In this document: positions 7,621-16,477 of the stretch, one piece after another
Layout of the letters: each line of letters opens with the position of its first letter
Position numbering within the stretch: position 1 is the first letter of the stretch
Assembly: GCA_964613585.1 (NCBI GenBank)
Contig: CAZTHL010000001.1
Location: 1-64,000, forward strand
DNA: 64,000 nucleotides
Reading direction: 5' to 3'
DNA from: CAZTHL01 sp964613585
GTDB taxonomy: Bacteria > Pseudomonadota > Alphaproteobacteria > DSM-16000 > Inquilinaceae
Program-made: the position numbers and the translations under genes
Notes under the pieces: model-generated
Seen by the model: only the letters and a program-made list of their open reading frames with translations
The model's database searches: none
What the model was told of the DNA's origin: nothing

Positions 7621-9006
7621 TCAGGCCTTGTCAAGGTACCATTCGTACTCCAGCGGGGTGATGGTTGAGAAGAACTTGTCCCGCTCGGCCCATTTCAGCT
7701 CGAGATAAAGGTCGAGGAAGCGCTGGCCGAAATAGTCGGCCAGCACGCGTGAGTGCTCGAGCAGCTCCAGCGACTGGATCCATGAGGAGGGCAGGCTCGC
7801 CTCCAGGGAGGCATAGGCATTGCCGGTGATCGGAGCGCCCGGATCGATGCGCTCGCGCAGGCCGTGATGGGCGCCGGCGAGCACCGCGGCCAAGACGAGG
7901 TAGGGGTTGGCGTCGGCGCCGGCAACCCTGTGCTCGACGCGCCGGTCGCCCGGCGCGCCCGCGGGGATCCGCAGCGCGCTCGACCGGTTGTTCACCGCCC
8001 AGGTCGGGGCGTGCGGCACATAGGTGCCCGGCTGGAACCGGCGCAAGGCGTTCTGATTGGGCGCGAAGATCGCCATGGCCTCGGCCATCGTCCTCGCCAG
8101 GCCGCCAATGGCGTGCTGCAACGCTTCCGACCCTTGTGGCGCCTCCGCCGCGAAGACGTTCCGACCGTCGCGATCCTGGAAGCTGAGATGGACGTGGAAG
8201 CCGTTGCCGGCGAGATCCGGGTAGGGCTTGGCCATGAACGTGGCCTGAATGCCGTGCTTGCGGGCCACGCCCTTCACCACCCGCTTGAACAGCATGGCGT
8301 CGTCACAGGCATGTACGGCGTCGGGCACGTGGTGGAGATTGATCTCGTACTGGCCTGGCGCGTATTCCGATATGGCGCTGTCGACCGGTATGCCCTGGCC
8401 GCGGCACGCCTCGTTGATCTCGTGAAGGAGTCCGTCGAAATCGTACAGCTCGTCGATGCCATAGACCTGCGTCGTGCTCTGGCGCCGGCCGGTCGCCGGG
8501 GCGCGGGCCGGCCGCGGCGTGCCGTCGGCCTTGCGGCGCAGGTCGAGCAGGTAGAACTCGAGCTCGACCGCCACCGTTGGGAAAAGGCCTTCGGCCTGCA
8601 CCCGGCTTACAACCTCGCGGAGGACCGTGCGCGGGTCGGCGAAGAACGGCGAGCCGTCGAGATCCTCCATGGACAAGAGTACCTGGCCGGTCGGCCGGTC
8701 GAGCCAGGGGACGCGATGCAGGGTGCCGGGGATCGGCCGGCAGGTCCGGTCGGCGTCCCCGTCGTCGAAGCCGAGGCCGGTCTCCTCAACCGTCGACCCC
8801 GTGATGTCGGTGGCGAAGATCGAGCCGGGGAAGCCGATGCCGTCGCTGAACAGGGAGACGAGCTTGGCGACCGGCATCTTCTTGCCGCGCAGCACGCCGC
8901 AGGTGTCGGCGATCAGCGCGTCGATCTGGGTGACGTCCGGATGCGCCGCCCGAAACGCGGCGGCCTCGGGGGCGGCAGGAGGGTCCGCCGTCGACGCGTC
9001 GGACAT
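7621..9006 (-). CDS. Glutamine-synthetase-family ligase, gamma-glutamylputrescine synthetase type
   Basis: The 461-residue protein belongs to the type I glutamine synthetase fold. It has the N-terminal beta-grasp (GVLRGKKMP, residues about 37-45), the catalytic glutamate-rich strands VAVELEFYLLD and YEINLHH, the ATP and glutamate motif GNGFHVHLSFQD, and the NNRSSALRIP and VEHRVAGADANPYL signatures. Within the family the GKK-type N-terminus and overall length fit PuuA/SpuI gamma-glutamylpolyamine synthetases, which join glutamate to an amine using ATP. It is divergent from a second, distinct homologue at 9250, with 243 bases between, so the pair may share a control region. Which polyamine each one uses cannot be told from sequence. 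Confidence 0.85.
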   Translation of the reverse strand: MSDASTADPPAAPEAAAFRAAHPDVTQIDALIADTCGVLRGKKMPVAKLVSLFSDGIGFPGSIFATDITGSTVEETGLGFDDGDADRTCRPIPGTLHRVPWLDRPTGQVLLSMEDLDGSPFFADPRTVLREVVSRVQAEGLFPTVAVELEFYLLDLRRKADGTPRPARAPATGRRQSTTQVYGIDELYDFDGLLHEINEACRGQGIPVDSAISEYAPGQYEINLHHVPDAVHACDDAMLFKRVVKGVARKHGIQATFMAKPYPDLAGNGFHVHLSFQDRDGRNVFAAEAPQGSEALQHAIGGLARTMAEAMAIFAPNQNALRRFQPGTYVPHAPTWAVNNRSSALRIPAGAPGDRRVEHRVAGADANPYLVLAAVLAGAHHGLRERIDPGAPITGNAYASLEASLPSSWIQSLELLEHSRVLADYFGQRFLDLYLELKWAERDKFFSTITPLEYEWYLDKA

Positions 9007-9249
9007 GAAGCGCCATCCACACCGGTTGCTGGAAATGGGAGCCGTCGCCTCCCGGCGGCGCCGGGCATCGACCCGACCACGTCGGGCGCCGCCGACGGCA
9101 AGAAATGCATGTTACGGCGAAAGCCCTTTGCTCTATCCTTACCGGACGCGGCGACGTGTCAAGGCCTGCCGCGCCGGTCTCAGACGGCAGCGCGCCTGCC
9201 CATCGGGGCGGGCCGGAGAGGAGCGGGCGGCGGTCGTCGTCCGACGTGA

Positions 9250-10593
9250 ATGAGCCGACTTCACGAGTTCATCGAGGAGCACCGGATTACCGAGGTTGAA
9301 TGCCTGGTGCCGGACATGAACGGGATTGCCCGGGGCAAGATCCTGCCGGACGACAAGTTCCTGCGCGGGCTTGAGAACCGCGGGATGCGCCTGCCGGAGC
9401 AGATCTTCGTGCAGACGGTGACCGGCTCGTACCCCGATAACGAGCATGTCACCGACGACGCCGTGGTCGACGTCTACATGATCCCCGACCCCGACAGCAT
9501 TCGAATGGTCCCCTGGTACGAGGAGCCGACGGCCCAGGTGATCTGCGACTGCGTCTACAACGACAACCGGCCCGTCGAGATCGCCCCGAGGTTCGTCCTG
9601 AAGCGGATCCGCGACCTGTATCATGCCCGCAACTGGCAGCCGATCGTCGCGCCCGAGCTCGAGTTCTTCCTGGTCAAGATCAACACCGACCCGGACTACC
9701 CTTTGGAGCCGCCGGTCGGCCGCTCGGGGCGGCCGGAGACCGGGCGCCAAGCCTATGGCATCGACGCGGTCAATGAGTTCGACCCGATCTTCGAGATGGT
9801 CTACGACTTCTGCGAGGCCATGAACCTGGATGTGGACACGCTGACCCACGAGAGCGGCGTCGCCCAGATCGAGATCAACTTCAACCACGGGGATCCGCTG
9901 GACCTCGCGGACCAGGTTCTTCTGTTCAAGCGCACCGTACGCGAGGCGGCTTTGCGCCACGACGTCTACGCGACCTTCATGGCCAAGCCGATGGAGCGCG
10001 AGCCGGGCAGCGCCATGCACCTGCACCAGAGCGTGGTGGACCGTCGCACCGGTGCCAACCTGTTCGCCGAGGCCGATGGCGGCGACAGCCCGCTGTTCAT
10101 GTCGTTCATCGCCGGACTGCAGAAGTTCGTGCCGGCGGCCATGCCGCTGTTCGCGCCGAACGTCAATTCCTACCGGCGGATCGACCCGCACAGCGACGCG
10201 CCGATCAACGTGCACTGGGGGCGCGACAATCGCACCACGGGATTCCGCGTGCCCTATGACGAGCCGGCGGCCCGCCGGGTCGAGAACCGCGTGGCCGGCG
10301 CCGACGCGAACCCCTATCTGATGATCGCCGGGTCGCTGGCCTGCGGGTATCTGGGGATGGTCCAGGAGCTGAGGCCCTCCACGCCGGTGCAGGGCAGCGC
10401 CAAGCGGCTGGCCTTCACCCTGCCTCGGCATCTCTACGACAGCCTCGGCAAGTTCACCGCGTCGAAGCCCTTGCGCAGCGTCCTGGGCGACGCCTTCGTC
10501 GACGCGGTGTGGCATGTGAAGCTGGCGGAGTACGACGCCTACCATCAGGTGATCAGCTCGTGGGAACGGGAAAACCTCCTGCTCAACGTGTGA
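9250..10593 (+). CDS. Second glutamine-synthetase-family ligase, gamma-glutamylpolyamine synthetase type
   Basis: The 447-residue protein is a paralogue of the ligase at 7621, with only moderate similarity. Matching motifs are ARGKILP near the N-terminus, VAPELEFFLVK, VAQIEINFNHG, GSAMHLHQSVVD, NRTTGFRVP and ENRVAGADANPYLM. The start ATG at 9250 has no strong ribosome binding site. It is followed at 157 bases by the SpuC-like aminotransferase and then the polyamine ABC importer, all on the plus strand, as in pseudomonad spu clusters. Likely reaction: ATP-dependent gamma-glutamylation of putrescine or a longer polyamine. Two divergent ligases in one cluster suggest different amine preferences. 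Confidence 0.85.
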   Translation: MSRLHEFIEEHRITEVECLVPDMNGIARGKILPDDKFLRGLENRGMRLPEQIFVQTVTGSYPDNEHVTDDAVVDVYMIPDPDSIRMVPWYEEPTAQVICDCVYNDNRPVEIAPRFVLKRIRDLYHARNWQPIVAPELEFFLVKINTDPDYPLEPPVGRSGRPETGRQAYGIDAVNEFDPIFEMVYDFCEAMNLDVDTLTHESGVAQIEINFNHGDPLDLADQVLLFKRTVREAALRHDVYATFMAKPMEREPGSAMHLHQSVVDRRTGANLFAEADGGDSPLFMSFIAGLQKFVPAAMPLFAPNVNSYRRIDPHSDAPINVHWGRDNRTTGFRVPYDEPAARRVENRVAGADANPYLMIAGSLACGYLGMVQELRPSTPVQGSAKRLAFTLPRHLYDSLGKFTASKPLRSVLGDAFVDAVWHVKLAEYDAYHQVISSWERENLLLNV

Positions 10594-10749
10594 GCTGGCG
10601 GCCGGCCGGCCGGTCGGGAGCGAGCCGCGGCGACGAGCGGCCGCGCCCGTGGCGGCGTGCGCGTGACGCCGCCGGCGCTTCGACGACGACGGGCGGCCAG
10701 GGCCGACCCCCCGGGCCCGCCTGTCCCTGCTGCATCGGACCTTCGCCTG

Positions 10750-12132
10750 ATGGACGCACATCCGAGCGCTGAGCGGTGGCGCGACCTTGACGCCGCCCAT
10801 CACCTGCATCCCTTCACCGACCACAAGGCGCTGGCCCGCGAAGGCGGCAGCCGCATCATCGTTCGCGGGGACGGACTCCGCCTGTGGGACGCCGACGGCC
10901 GGGAGATCCTCGACGGCATGGCCGGGCTATGGTGCGTCAATGTCGGCTACGGCCGGCACGAGCTGGCCGACGCCGCCTATCGACAGCTGGTGGAGCTGCC
11001 CTATTACAACTGCTTCTTCAAGACCGCGACGCCGCCGGCCATCCGATTGGCCGAGCGGCTGGCGAGGCTGACCCCGGCCGGGCTCGACCGCGTGCTCTTC
11101 GCCAGCTCGGGCTCGGAGGCCAACGACACGGTGGTGCGCCTCGTCCGGCACTACTGGAACCTGCGCGGACGGCACCGCAAGAAGACGATCATCGGCCGCC
11201 GGTACGGCTATCACGGCTCCACCCTGGCCTCGATCAGCCTGTCCGGCATGGCGCCCATGCATAGCCAGGCGGATCTTCCGTTGCCCGGCTTCGTCCACGT
11301 CATGCCGCCCTACAGCTACGATCACGCCGAAATGGGCGAGGATCCCGCGTCGTTCGGCCGGCGCGCCGCCCGGGCGGTGGAGGAGCGCATCCTCGAGCTC
11401 GGGGCGGAGACCGTCGCCGCCTTCATCGGCGAGCCGGTGCAGGGCGCCGGCGGCGTCATCATCCCGCCCGACAGCTACTGGCCGGAGGTTCAACGCATCT
11501 GCCGGCGACACGATGTCCTGCTGGTGGTCGACGAGGTGATCAGCGGCTTTGGCCGGCTGGGCCATTGGTTCGGTGCCGAACGGTGGGGCCTCGAGCCCGA
11601 CCTGATGCCGCTCGCCAAGGGCCTGACCTCCGGCTACGTGCCCATGGCCGCGGTGATGGTCGGCGAGCGCGTCGCTGGCACGCTGATCGAGGAGGGCGGC
11701 GAGTTCTTCCACGGCTTCACCTATTCCGGGCACCCGGTGGCCGCGGCCGTGGCGCTGGCCAACCTCGACGTGATCGAGCGCGAGGCGCTGCCGGAGCGGG
11801 TGCGTGCGGACACCGGGCCCTTTCTTCTGCGAGCACTGCGCGAGGCCTTTGACGGCCATCCGCTGGTCGGCGAGGTCCGTGGCCTCGGCCTTCTGGGGGC
11901 GGTCGAACTGGTCGAGGACCGGAAGACGCGGCGCCATTTCGAGCCGATGGGCAAGGTCGGCACGCTGTGCCGGGACCACTGCTTCCGTCGGGACCTGATC
12001 ATGCGGGCGGTCCGCGACACGATGGTCCTGGCGCCACCGCTGATCGCGACGCACGCCGACATCGAGGGCATGGTGGCGCGGGCTCGGGAGGCGGTGGACG
12101 CGACGGCGCGGGATCTCGGCCGACCTGCATAG
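10750..12132 (+). CDS. spuC: Putrescine--pyruvate aminotransferase, SpuC-like
   Basis: This 460-residue class III aminotransferase has the aspartate D261 in VVDEVISGFG and the PLP lysine K290 in AKGLTSG. The N-terminal HLHPFTDHKAL, GLWCVNVGYGR and YYNCFFKTATPP phrases are characteristic of the SpuC group, which transaminate putrescine or cadaverine with pyruvate to give 4-aminobutanal. The frame is open to 10657, but the ATG at 10750 gives the family N-terminus. It lies between the second ligase and the ABC importer. With SpuC and the ligases together the cell would have two routes out of putrescine, direct transamination and gamma-glutamylation. Confidence 0.85.
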   Translation: MDAHPSAERWRDLDAAHHLHPFTDHKALAREGGSRIIVRGDGLRLWDADGREILDGMAGLWCVNVGYGRHELADAAYRQLVELPYYNCFFKTATPPAIRLAERLARLTPAGLDRVLFASSGSEANDTVVRLVRHYWNLRGRHRKKTIIGRRYGYHGSTLASISLSGMAPMHSQADLPLPGFVHVMPPYSYDHAEMGEDPASFGRRAARAVEERILELGAETVAAFIGEPVQGAGGVIIPPDSYWPEVQRICRRHDVLLVVDEVISGFGRLGHWFGAERWGLEPDLMPLAKGLTSGYVPMAAVMVGERVAGTLIEEGGEFFHGFTYSGHPVAAAVALANLDVIEREALPERVRADTGPFLLRALREAFDGHPLVGEVRGLGLLGAVELVEDRKTRRHFEPMGKVGTLCRDHCFRRDLIMRAVRDTMVLAPPLIATHADIEGMVARAREAVDATARDLGRPA

Positions 12133-12215
12133 CGAGCGCTCTGGTGACCGTCCGCGTCCTATGCTAATCGTTGGTCAACGAAACGAATCAAGGGCCTCGA
12201 GGAGGGAAAGAAGGT

Positions 12216-13328
12216 ATGGCCGCTCCGTGGATCATCCTGGGCTCTCGGCGCGCCGGCATCGTGCTGGCGTCGGTTCTGGCCGCCGCGTCCGGGCCGGCCG
12301 CCGCCGAGCAGATCAACATCTTCAACTGGAGCGACTATATCGGCGAGACCACGCTCGACGACTTCACGGCGGCAACGGGGATCGAGACGACCTATGCCAC
12401 CTATGACAGCAACGAGGTCATGGAGGCGCAGCTGCTCGCCGGCAATGCAGGCTACGACATCGTGGTGCCGACCTTGCGGCCCTTCCTCGATCGTCTGATC
12501 GAGGCCGGTGTCTTTCAGCCGCTTGACTTGTCCAAGATCCCGAACTGGGACAATCTCGATCCGGCCCTGATGGAGCGGACCGAGCCGGCCAATCCCGAGG
12601 GCGAGTACGCGGCGATCTACCAGTGGGGCACCAACGGCTTCGGCTACAATGTCGACATGATCCGTGAGCGGTTGCCGGACGCGCCGGTCGAGAGCTGGCA
12701 CATGATCTTCGATCCGGAAATCGTGTCACGGTTCGAGGACTGCGGCGTCTCGCTTCTCGACTCGCCGTCCGAGGTGTTCCCGATCGCGCTGCACTATCTC
12801 GGTCTTGACCAGGCCTCCGAGGATCCGGAGGATTTGGCGCGCGCGGAGGAACTGCTGCTGTCGATCCGACCGTACGTGCGATACTTCCACTCGTCGCAAT
12901 ACATCAATGATCTGGCGACCGGCAACCTGTGCCTGGCGCTCGGCTGGTCCGGAGACGTGTTCATCGCCCAGGATCGCGCCGCGGAGGCGGACAACGGCCA
13001 AGTGATCGACTACACGATCCCCCGTGAGGGGACCATCATCTGGTTCGACATGATCGCCATTCCGGCGGACGCGCCCAATCCCGACGGCGCGCATGCCTTC
13101 ATCAACTTCGTGCTCGATCCCCAGGTGATGGCCGGGATCACCAACTACGTCTATTACCCGAACGCGGTGCCGGCGTCGCTGGAGTACATCGAGGAGGAGA
13201 TTCGCGACAATCCGGACATCTATCCTCCCGACGAGGTGCGTGACCGGCTGTTCGCGGTCGAGACCGTGAGTCCGCGCTACGAGAGGCTGCGCACGCGCGC
13301 CTGGACCCGCGTGCGCACCGGGCAGTAG
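12216..13328 (+). CDS. Polyamine ABC transporter substrate-binding protein (PotF/SpuD type)
   Basis: The 370-residue periplasmic binding protein starts at the ATG at 12216, with GGAGGGAAAGAAGG in front of it, and has a Sec signal peptide ending in GPAAAEQ (residues about 12-32). The mature protein begins QINIFNWSDYIGETTLDDF, the signature of PotF/PotD/SpuD/SpuE putrescine and spermidine receptors. It continues with YDIVVPTLRPFLDRLI, QWGTNGFGYN and NLCLALGWSGD motifs. It heads a four-gene importer operon; the ATPase gene follows at 67 bases. The upstream in-frame extension to 12171 would bury the signal peptide. Exact polyamine specificity is not readable. Confidence 0.9.
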   Translation: MAAPWIILGSRRAGIVLASVLAAASGPAAAEQINIFNWSDYIGETTLDDFTAATGIETTYATYDSNEVMEAQLLAGNAGYDIVVPTLRPFLDRLIEAGVFQPLDLSKIPNWDNLDPALMERTEPANPEGEYAAIYQWGTNGFGYNVDMIRERLPDAPVESWHMIFDPEIVSRFEDCGVSLLDSPSEVFPIALHYLGLDQASEDPEDLARAEELLLSIRPYVRYFHSSQYINDLATGNLCLALGWSGDVFIAQDRAAEADNGQVIDYTIPREGTIIWFDMIAIPADAPNPDGAHAFINFVLDPQVMAGITNYVYYPNAVPASLEYIEEEIRDNPDIYPPDEVRDRLFAVETVSPRYERLRTRAWTRVRTGQ

Positions 13329-13395
13329 TGGCAGGCTTGACTCTGCTTGCGCAGGGGCGGGCGGCGCCGCCCGGTCGGACCCCCGGATCCGCTCG

Positions 13396-14571
13396 ATGAA
13401 CGACCGCCCGGCCGGCCCGCTTGAGGAGACATCGGCGCGCCCGGACCGGCCCGTTCGGCTTGAGCCATGGCAGGACCCTAGGGCCGTCCCCTATGTCCGG
13501 CTCGACAAGGTGACCAAATCCTATGGCGGTACAGTTGCCGTGGACGAGGTCAGCCTGTCGATCTACCAGGGTGAGCTGTTCGCGCTTTTGGGCGCCTCGG
13601 GCTGTGGCAAGACAACGCTCCTGCGCATGCTCGCCGGCTTCGAGCAGCCGACGTCGGGCAAGATCTACATCGACGGCGTGGACATGACCGGAGTGCCGCC
13701 CTATGAACGGCCGGTCAATATCATGTTCCAGGCCTACGCCCTGTTCCCGCACATGACCGTGGAGCAGAACGTGGCCTTCGGCCTGCACCAGGAGCGGCGG
13801 CCGCGCCGCGAGATTCGCGAGCGCGTCGGCGACATGCTCCGCCTGGTGCAGCTTGAAAGGCTGGGCAAGCGCAAGCCGCACCAGCTGTCGGGCGGGCAAC
13901 GCCAGCGGGTGGCGCTCGCACGGTGCCTGGTCAAGCAGCCCAAGCTGCTGCTGCTCGACGAGCCGCTGGCGGCGCTCGACAAGAAGCTGCGCGAGCAGAC
14001 CCAGTTCGAGTTGGTCAACATCCAGGAACGGGTCGGCATCACCTTCATCATGGTCACCCATGACCAGGAGGAGGCGATGGCCATGTCTGGCCGCATCGCC
14101 GTGATGGACACCGGCTGGATCCGCCAGATCGGCACACCGACCGAGATCTACGAGTTCCCGCAATCCCGCTTTGTGGCGGAGTTCATCGGCTCGGTGAACC
14201 TGTTCGACGGGCTGGTGGTCGAGGAGCGCCCGGATCACGTGGTGATCGAGTCGCGGGAGCTTGGCGGTGCGCTGCTGGTCGGCCATACCGTCTCGGTGCC
14301 CGCCGGCACGCCGGTGTCGGTGGCCGTCCGTCCGGAGAAGATCACGATCGGCACGGACATCCCGGAGCCGGCGGCGAACAGCGCTCGGGGCGAGGTTGAG
14401 GAGATCGCTTATCTGGGCGACGTCTCCGTCTACCTGGTGCGCCTCGTCACCGGCAAGCAGGTCCGGGTGACCGCGCCGAACACCCGGCGACGCTCCGCCA
14501 TGCCCATCACCTGGAACGAGCCGGTCACCCTGCGCTGGCATGCCGACGCCGGCATCGTCCTGTCGCAATGA
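13396..14571 (+). CDS. Polyamine ABC transporter ATP-binding protein (PotA/PotG type)
   Basis: The 391-residue ATPase energises the importer on the cytoplasmic side. It has Walker A GASGCGKT at residues 66-73, the ABC signature LSGGQ at 164-168 and Walker B LLLLDEP at 184-190. A TOBE-type regulatory C-terminus follows from about residue 290 (VAVRPEKITIG). The N-terminus carries an extra 30 residues before the ABC domain, as in PotG proteins. Its stop codon overlaps the start of the first permease gene by four bases (ATGA), so the two are translationally coupled. Confidence 0.92.
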   Translation: MNDRPAGPLEETSARPDRPVRLEPWQDPRAVPYVRLDKVTKSYGGTVAVDEVSLSIYQGELFALLGASGCGKTTLLRMLAGFEQPTSGKIYIDGVDMTGVPPYERPVNIMFQAYALFPHMTVEQNVAFGLHQERRPRREIRERVGDMLRLVQLERLGKRKPHQLSGGQRQRVALARCLVKQPKLLLLDEPLAALDKKLREQTQFELVNIQERVGITFIMVTHDQEEAMAMSGRIAVMDTGWIRQIGTPTEIYEFPQSRFVAEFIGSVNLFDGLVVEERPDHVVIESRELGGALLVGHTVSVPAGTPVSVAVRPEKITIGTDIPEPAANSARGEVEEIAYLGDVSVYLVRLVTGKQVRVTAPNTRRRSAMPITWNEPVTLRWHADAGIVLSQ

Positions 14572-15563
14572 CCGTCTCGCTCCCGGGTGCGAATCCGACG
14601 CCGGCCGGCCGGCGGGCTCGCCCGGCCCACACCCGCGTCAGCCGGACCGTCGGTCGGCTGGGCGGCCGCCTGCTGCCGCGGGGACGGGTCGCGGCCCTGG
14701 CGCTGCCCTATGCCTGGCTGCTGCTGTTCTTCCTGGTGCCGTTCCTCGTGGTGCTGAAGATCAGCCTCGCCGAGCCGGTCATCGCTCGGCCGCCCTACGC
14801 GCCCATCGTCGAATGGCTTGACGGCACGGTCCTCCAGATCCGCCTGGAGATTGGCAATTTCCTGTTTCTTCTGGACGACCCGCTGTACCGCTCGGCCTTT
14901 CTCGGCTCGCTGCAGATCGCCTTCATCTCGACGCTGCTGTGCCTGCTCATCGGCTATCCGATGGCCTATGTGATCGCGCGCGCCGATCGGGCCTGGCGAC
15001 TGCCGCTTCTGATGCTGGTCATCCTGCCCTTCTGGACCTCGTTTCTCATCCGCGTCTACGCATGGATCGGCATCCTGCAGCCGAACGGACTGCTCAACCA
15101 ACTGCTGCTTCGGCTCGGCGCGATCGACGAGCCGCTGCCTCTGCTTCACTCGGAAGCGGCGGTCTACCTTGGGATAACGTATTCCTATCTTCCGTTCATG
15201 ATCCTGCCTCTGTACGCGATCCTGGAGAAGCTCGATGTCCATCTTCTGGAGGCGGCGGCGGATCTGGGGGCCCGGCCCTGGAAGACGTTCCTCACGGTCA
15301 CGCTGCCGATGTCGGCCCCGGGCATCGTCGCCGGCTCGTTGCTCGTCTTCATCCCGGCCGTCGGCGAGTTCGTGATCCCGGAGCTGCTCGGCGGCCCCGA
15401 CACGCTGATGATCGGCCGTGTCCTGTGGACGGAGTTCTTCTCCAACCGGGATTGGCCGGTGGCCTCGGCCGTGGCCATCGCGCTGCTGGTGGTGCTGGTG
15501 GCGCCGATGGTCTGGTTCCAGCATGTCCAGGCGCGCCAGCAGGAGCGGGGAGCCGGCCCGTGA
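14568..15563 (+). CDS. Polyamine ABC transporter permease (PotH type)
   Basis: The 331-residue inner-membrane permease has a proline- and arginine-rich N-terminal tail of about 45 residues, then six membrane segments. The EAA loop, for contact with the ATPase, reads LLEAAADLGARPWKTFLTV (about residue 222). The segment MAYVIARADRAWR and the FWTSFLIRVYAW strand are typical of PotB/PotH. It overlaps the ATPase gene at its start and the second permease at its end, four bases each. Confidence 0.92.
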   Translation: MTVSLPGANPTPAGRRARPAHTRVSRTVGRLGGRLLPRGRVAALALPYAWLLLFFLVPFLVVLKISLAEPVIARPPYAPIVEWLDGTVLQIRLEIGNFLFLLDDPLYRSAFLGSLQIAFISTLLCLLIGYPMAYVIARADRAWRLPLLMLVILPFWTSFLIRVYAWIGILQPNGLLNQLLLRLGAIDEPLPLLHSEAAVYLGITYSYLPFMILPLYAILEKLDVHLLEAAADLGARPWKTFLTVTLPMSAPGIVAGSLLVFIPAVGEFVIPELLGGPDTLMIGRVLWTEFFSNRDWPVASAVAIALLVVLVAPMVWFQHVQARQQERGAGP

Positions 15564-16390
15564 GCCGATCCACCGTGCTGCTGGTGCTGCTCGTGCTGGG
15601 CTATGCCTTCCTGTACCTGCCGATCCTGCTCTTGATCATCTACTCCTTCAACGCCTCGAGCCTGGTCTCGGTGTGGGCCGGCTGGTCGACCCGCTGGTAT
15701 GGCGAGTTGCTGCGCAACGAGCCGCTGCTGACGGCGGCATGGCTGTCGGTGCGGATCGCGGCGGTCACGGCCACCCTCGCCGTCGCCCTGGGCACGCTCG
15801 CCGGGCTGGCGTTGGCCCGATTCGGGCGGTTCCGCGGCCGAACCCTGTTCAGCGGCATGATCTCCGCACCGCTGGTCATGCCCGACGTGATCATTGGCTT
15901 GTCGCTCCTGCTGCTGTTCGTCTCGCTGGAGCAGATGGTCGGCTGGCCCTCGGGCCGCGGCATGACCACCATCGTCATCGCCCATGTGACCTTCACCATG
16001 GCCTATGTCGCGATCCTGGTGCAGTCGCGGCTGGCGGGCCAGGACACCGCCGTCGAGGAGGCCGCGCTCGACCTGGGCGCGCGGCCGGCCAAGGTGTTCC
16101 TGGTCGTCACGGTGCCGATGATCGCTCCCGCGCTGATCGCCGGCTGGCTGCTGTCATTCACCCTGTCGCTCGACGACCTGGTGATCGCCAGCTTCGTGAG
16201 CGGCCCCGGCGCCAGCACCCTGCCGATGGTGGTGTTCTCCAGCGTGCGCCTCGGCGTCAGCCCCGAGATCAACGCCCTTGCCACGATCATCGTCGGCCTG
16301 GTCACGGCCGGCATCCTGGTGGCCGGCGTGATGACCGCCCGGCGCGAGCGGGCGCGGGCGCGCGACGAGCGGCTGGCCGCGCAGGCCTGA
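15560..16390 (+). CDS. Polyamine ABC transporter permease (PotI type)
   Basis: The 276-residue second permease starts with a GTG at 15560 that overlaps the stop of the first permease (GTGA). It opens directly into a membrane segment, followed by SFNASSLVSVWAGWSTRWY, the PotC/PotI signature, and an EAA loop AVEEAALDLGARPAKVFLV. A longer open frame runs through from 14939 but contains out-of-family sequence before this point. The protein ends in a basic, alanine-rich tail. It completes the importer operon; agmatine deiminase follows at 87 bases. Confidence 0.92.
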   Translation: MSRSTVLLVLLVLGYAFLYLPILLLIIYSFNASSLVSVWAGWSTRWYGELLRNEPLLTAAWLSVRIAAVTATLAVALGTLAGLALARFGRFRGRTLFSGMISAPLVMPDVIIGLSLLLLFVSLEQMVGWPSGRGMTTIVIAHVTFTMAYVAILVQSRLAGQDTAVEEAALDLGARPAKVFLVVTVPMIAPALIAGWLLSFTLSLDDLVIASFVSGPGASTLPMVVFSSVRLGVSPEINALATIIVGLVTAGILVAGVMTARRERARARDERLAAQA

Positions 16391-16477
16391 CCGCGACCGG
16401 CCGCGCCGGCTGCCATTGGCAAGTCGGAACGGCGACGTTACGTTTTCGCGACCCTGCCCATCGAAAGGAACCAGATC

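Noticed and set aside
7864..9249. Long open frame (461 codons) on the plus strand
   Set aside because: It is antisense to the first ligase gene; the opposite strand encodes a complete glutamine-synthetase-family protein with all motifs.
9139..10824. Long open frame (561 codons) on the minus strand
   Set aside because: It lies antisense to the second ligase gene and its translation is a compositional shadow (Val/Gly/Arg/His-rich) with no family similarity.
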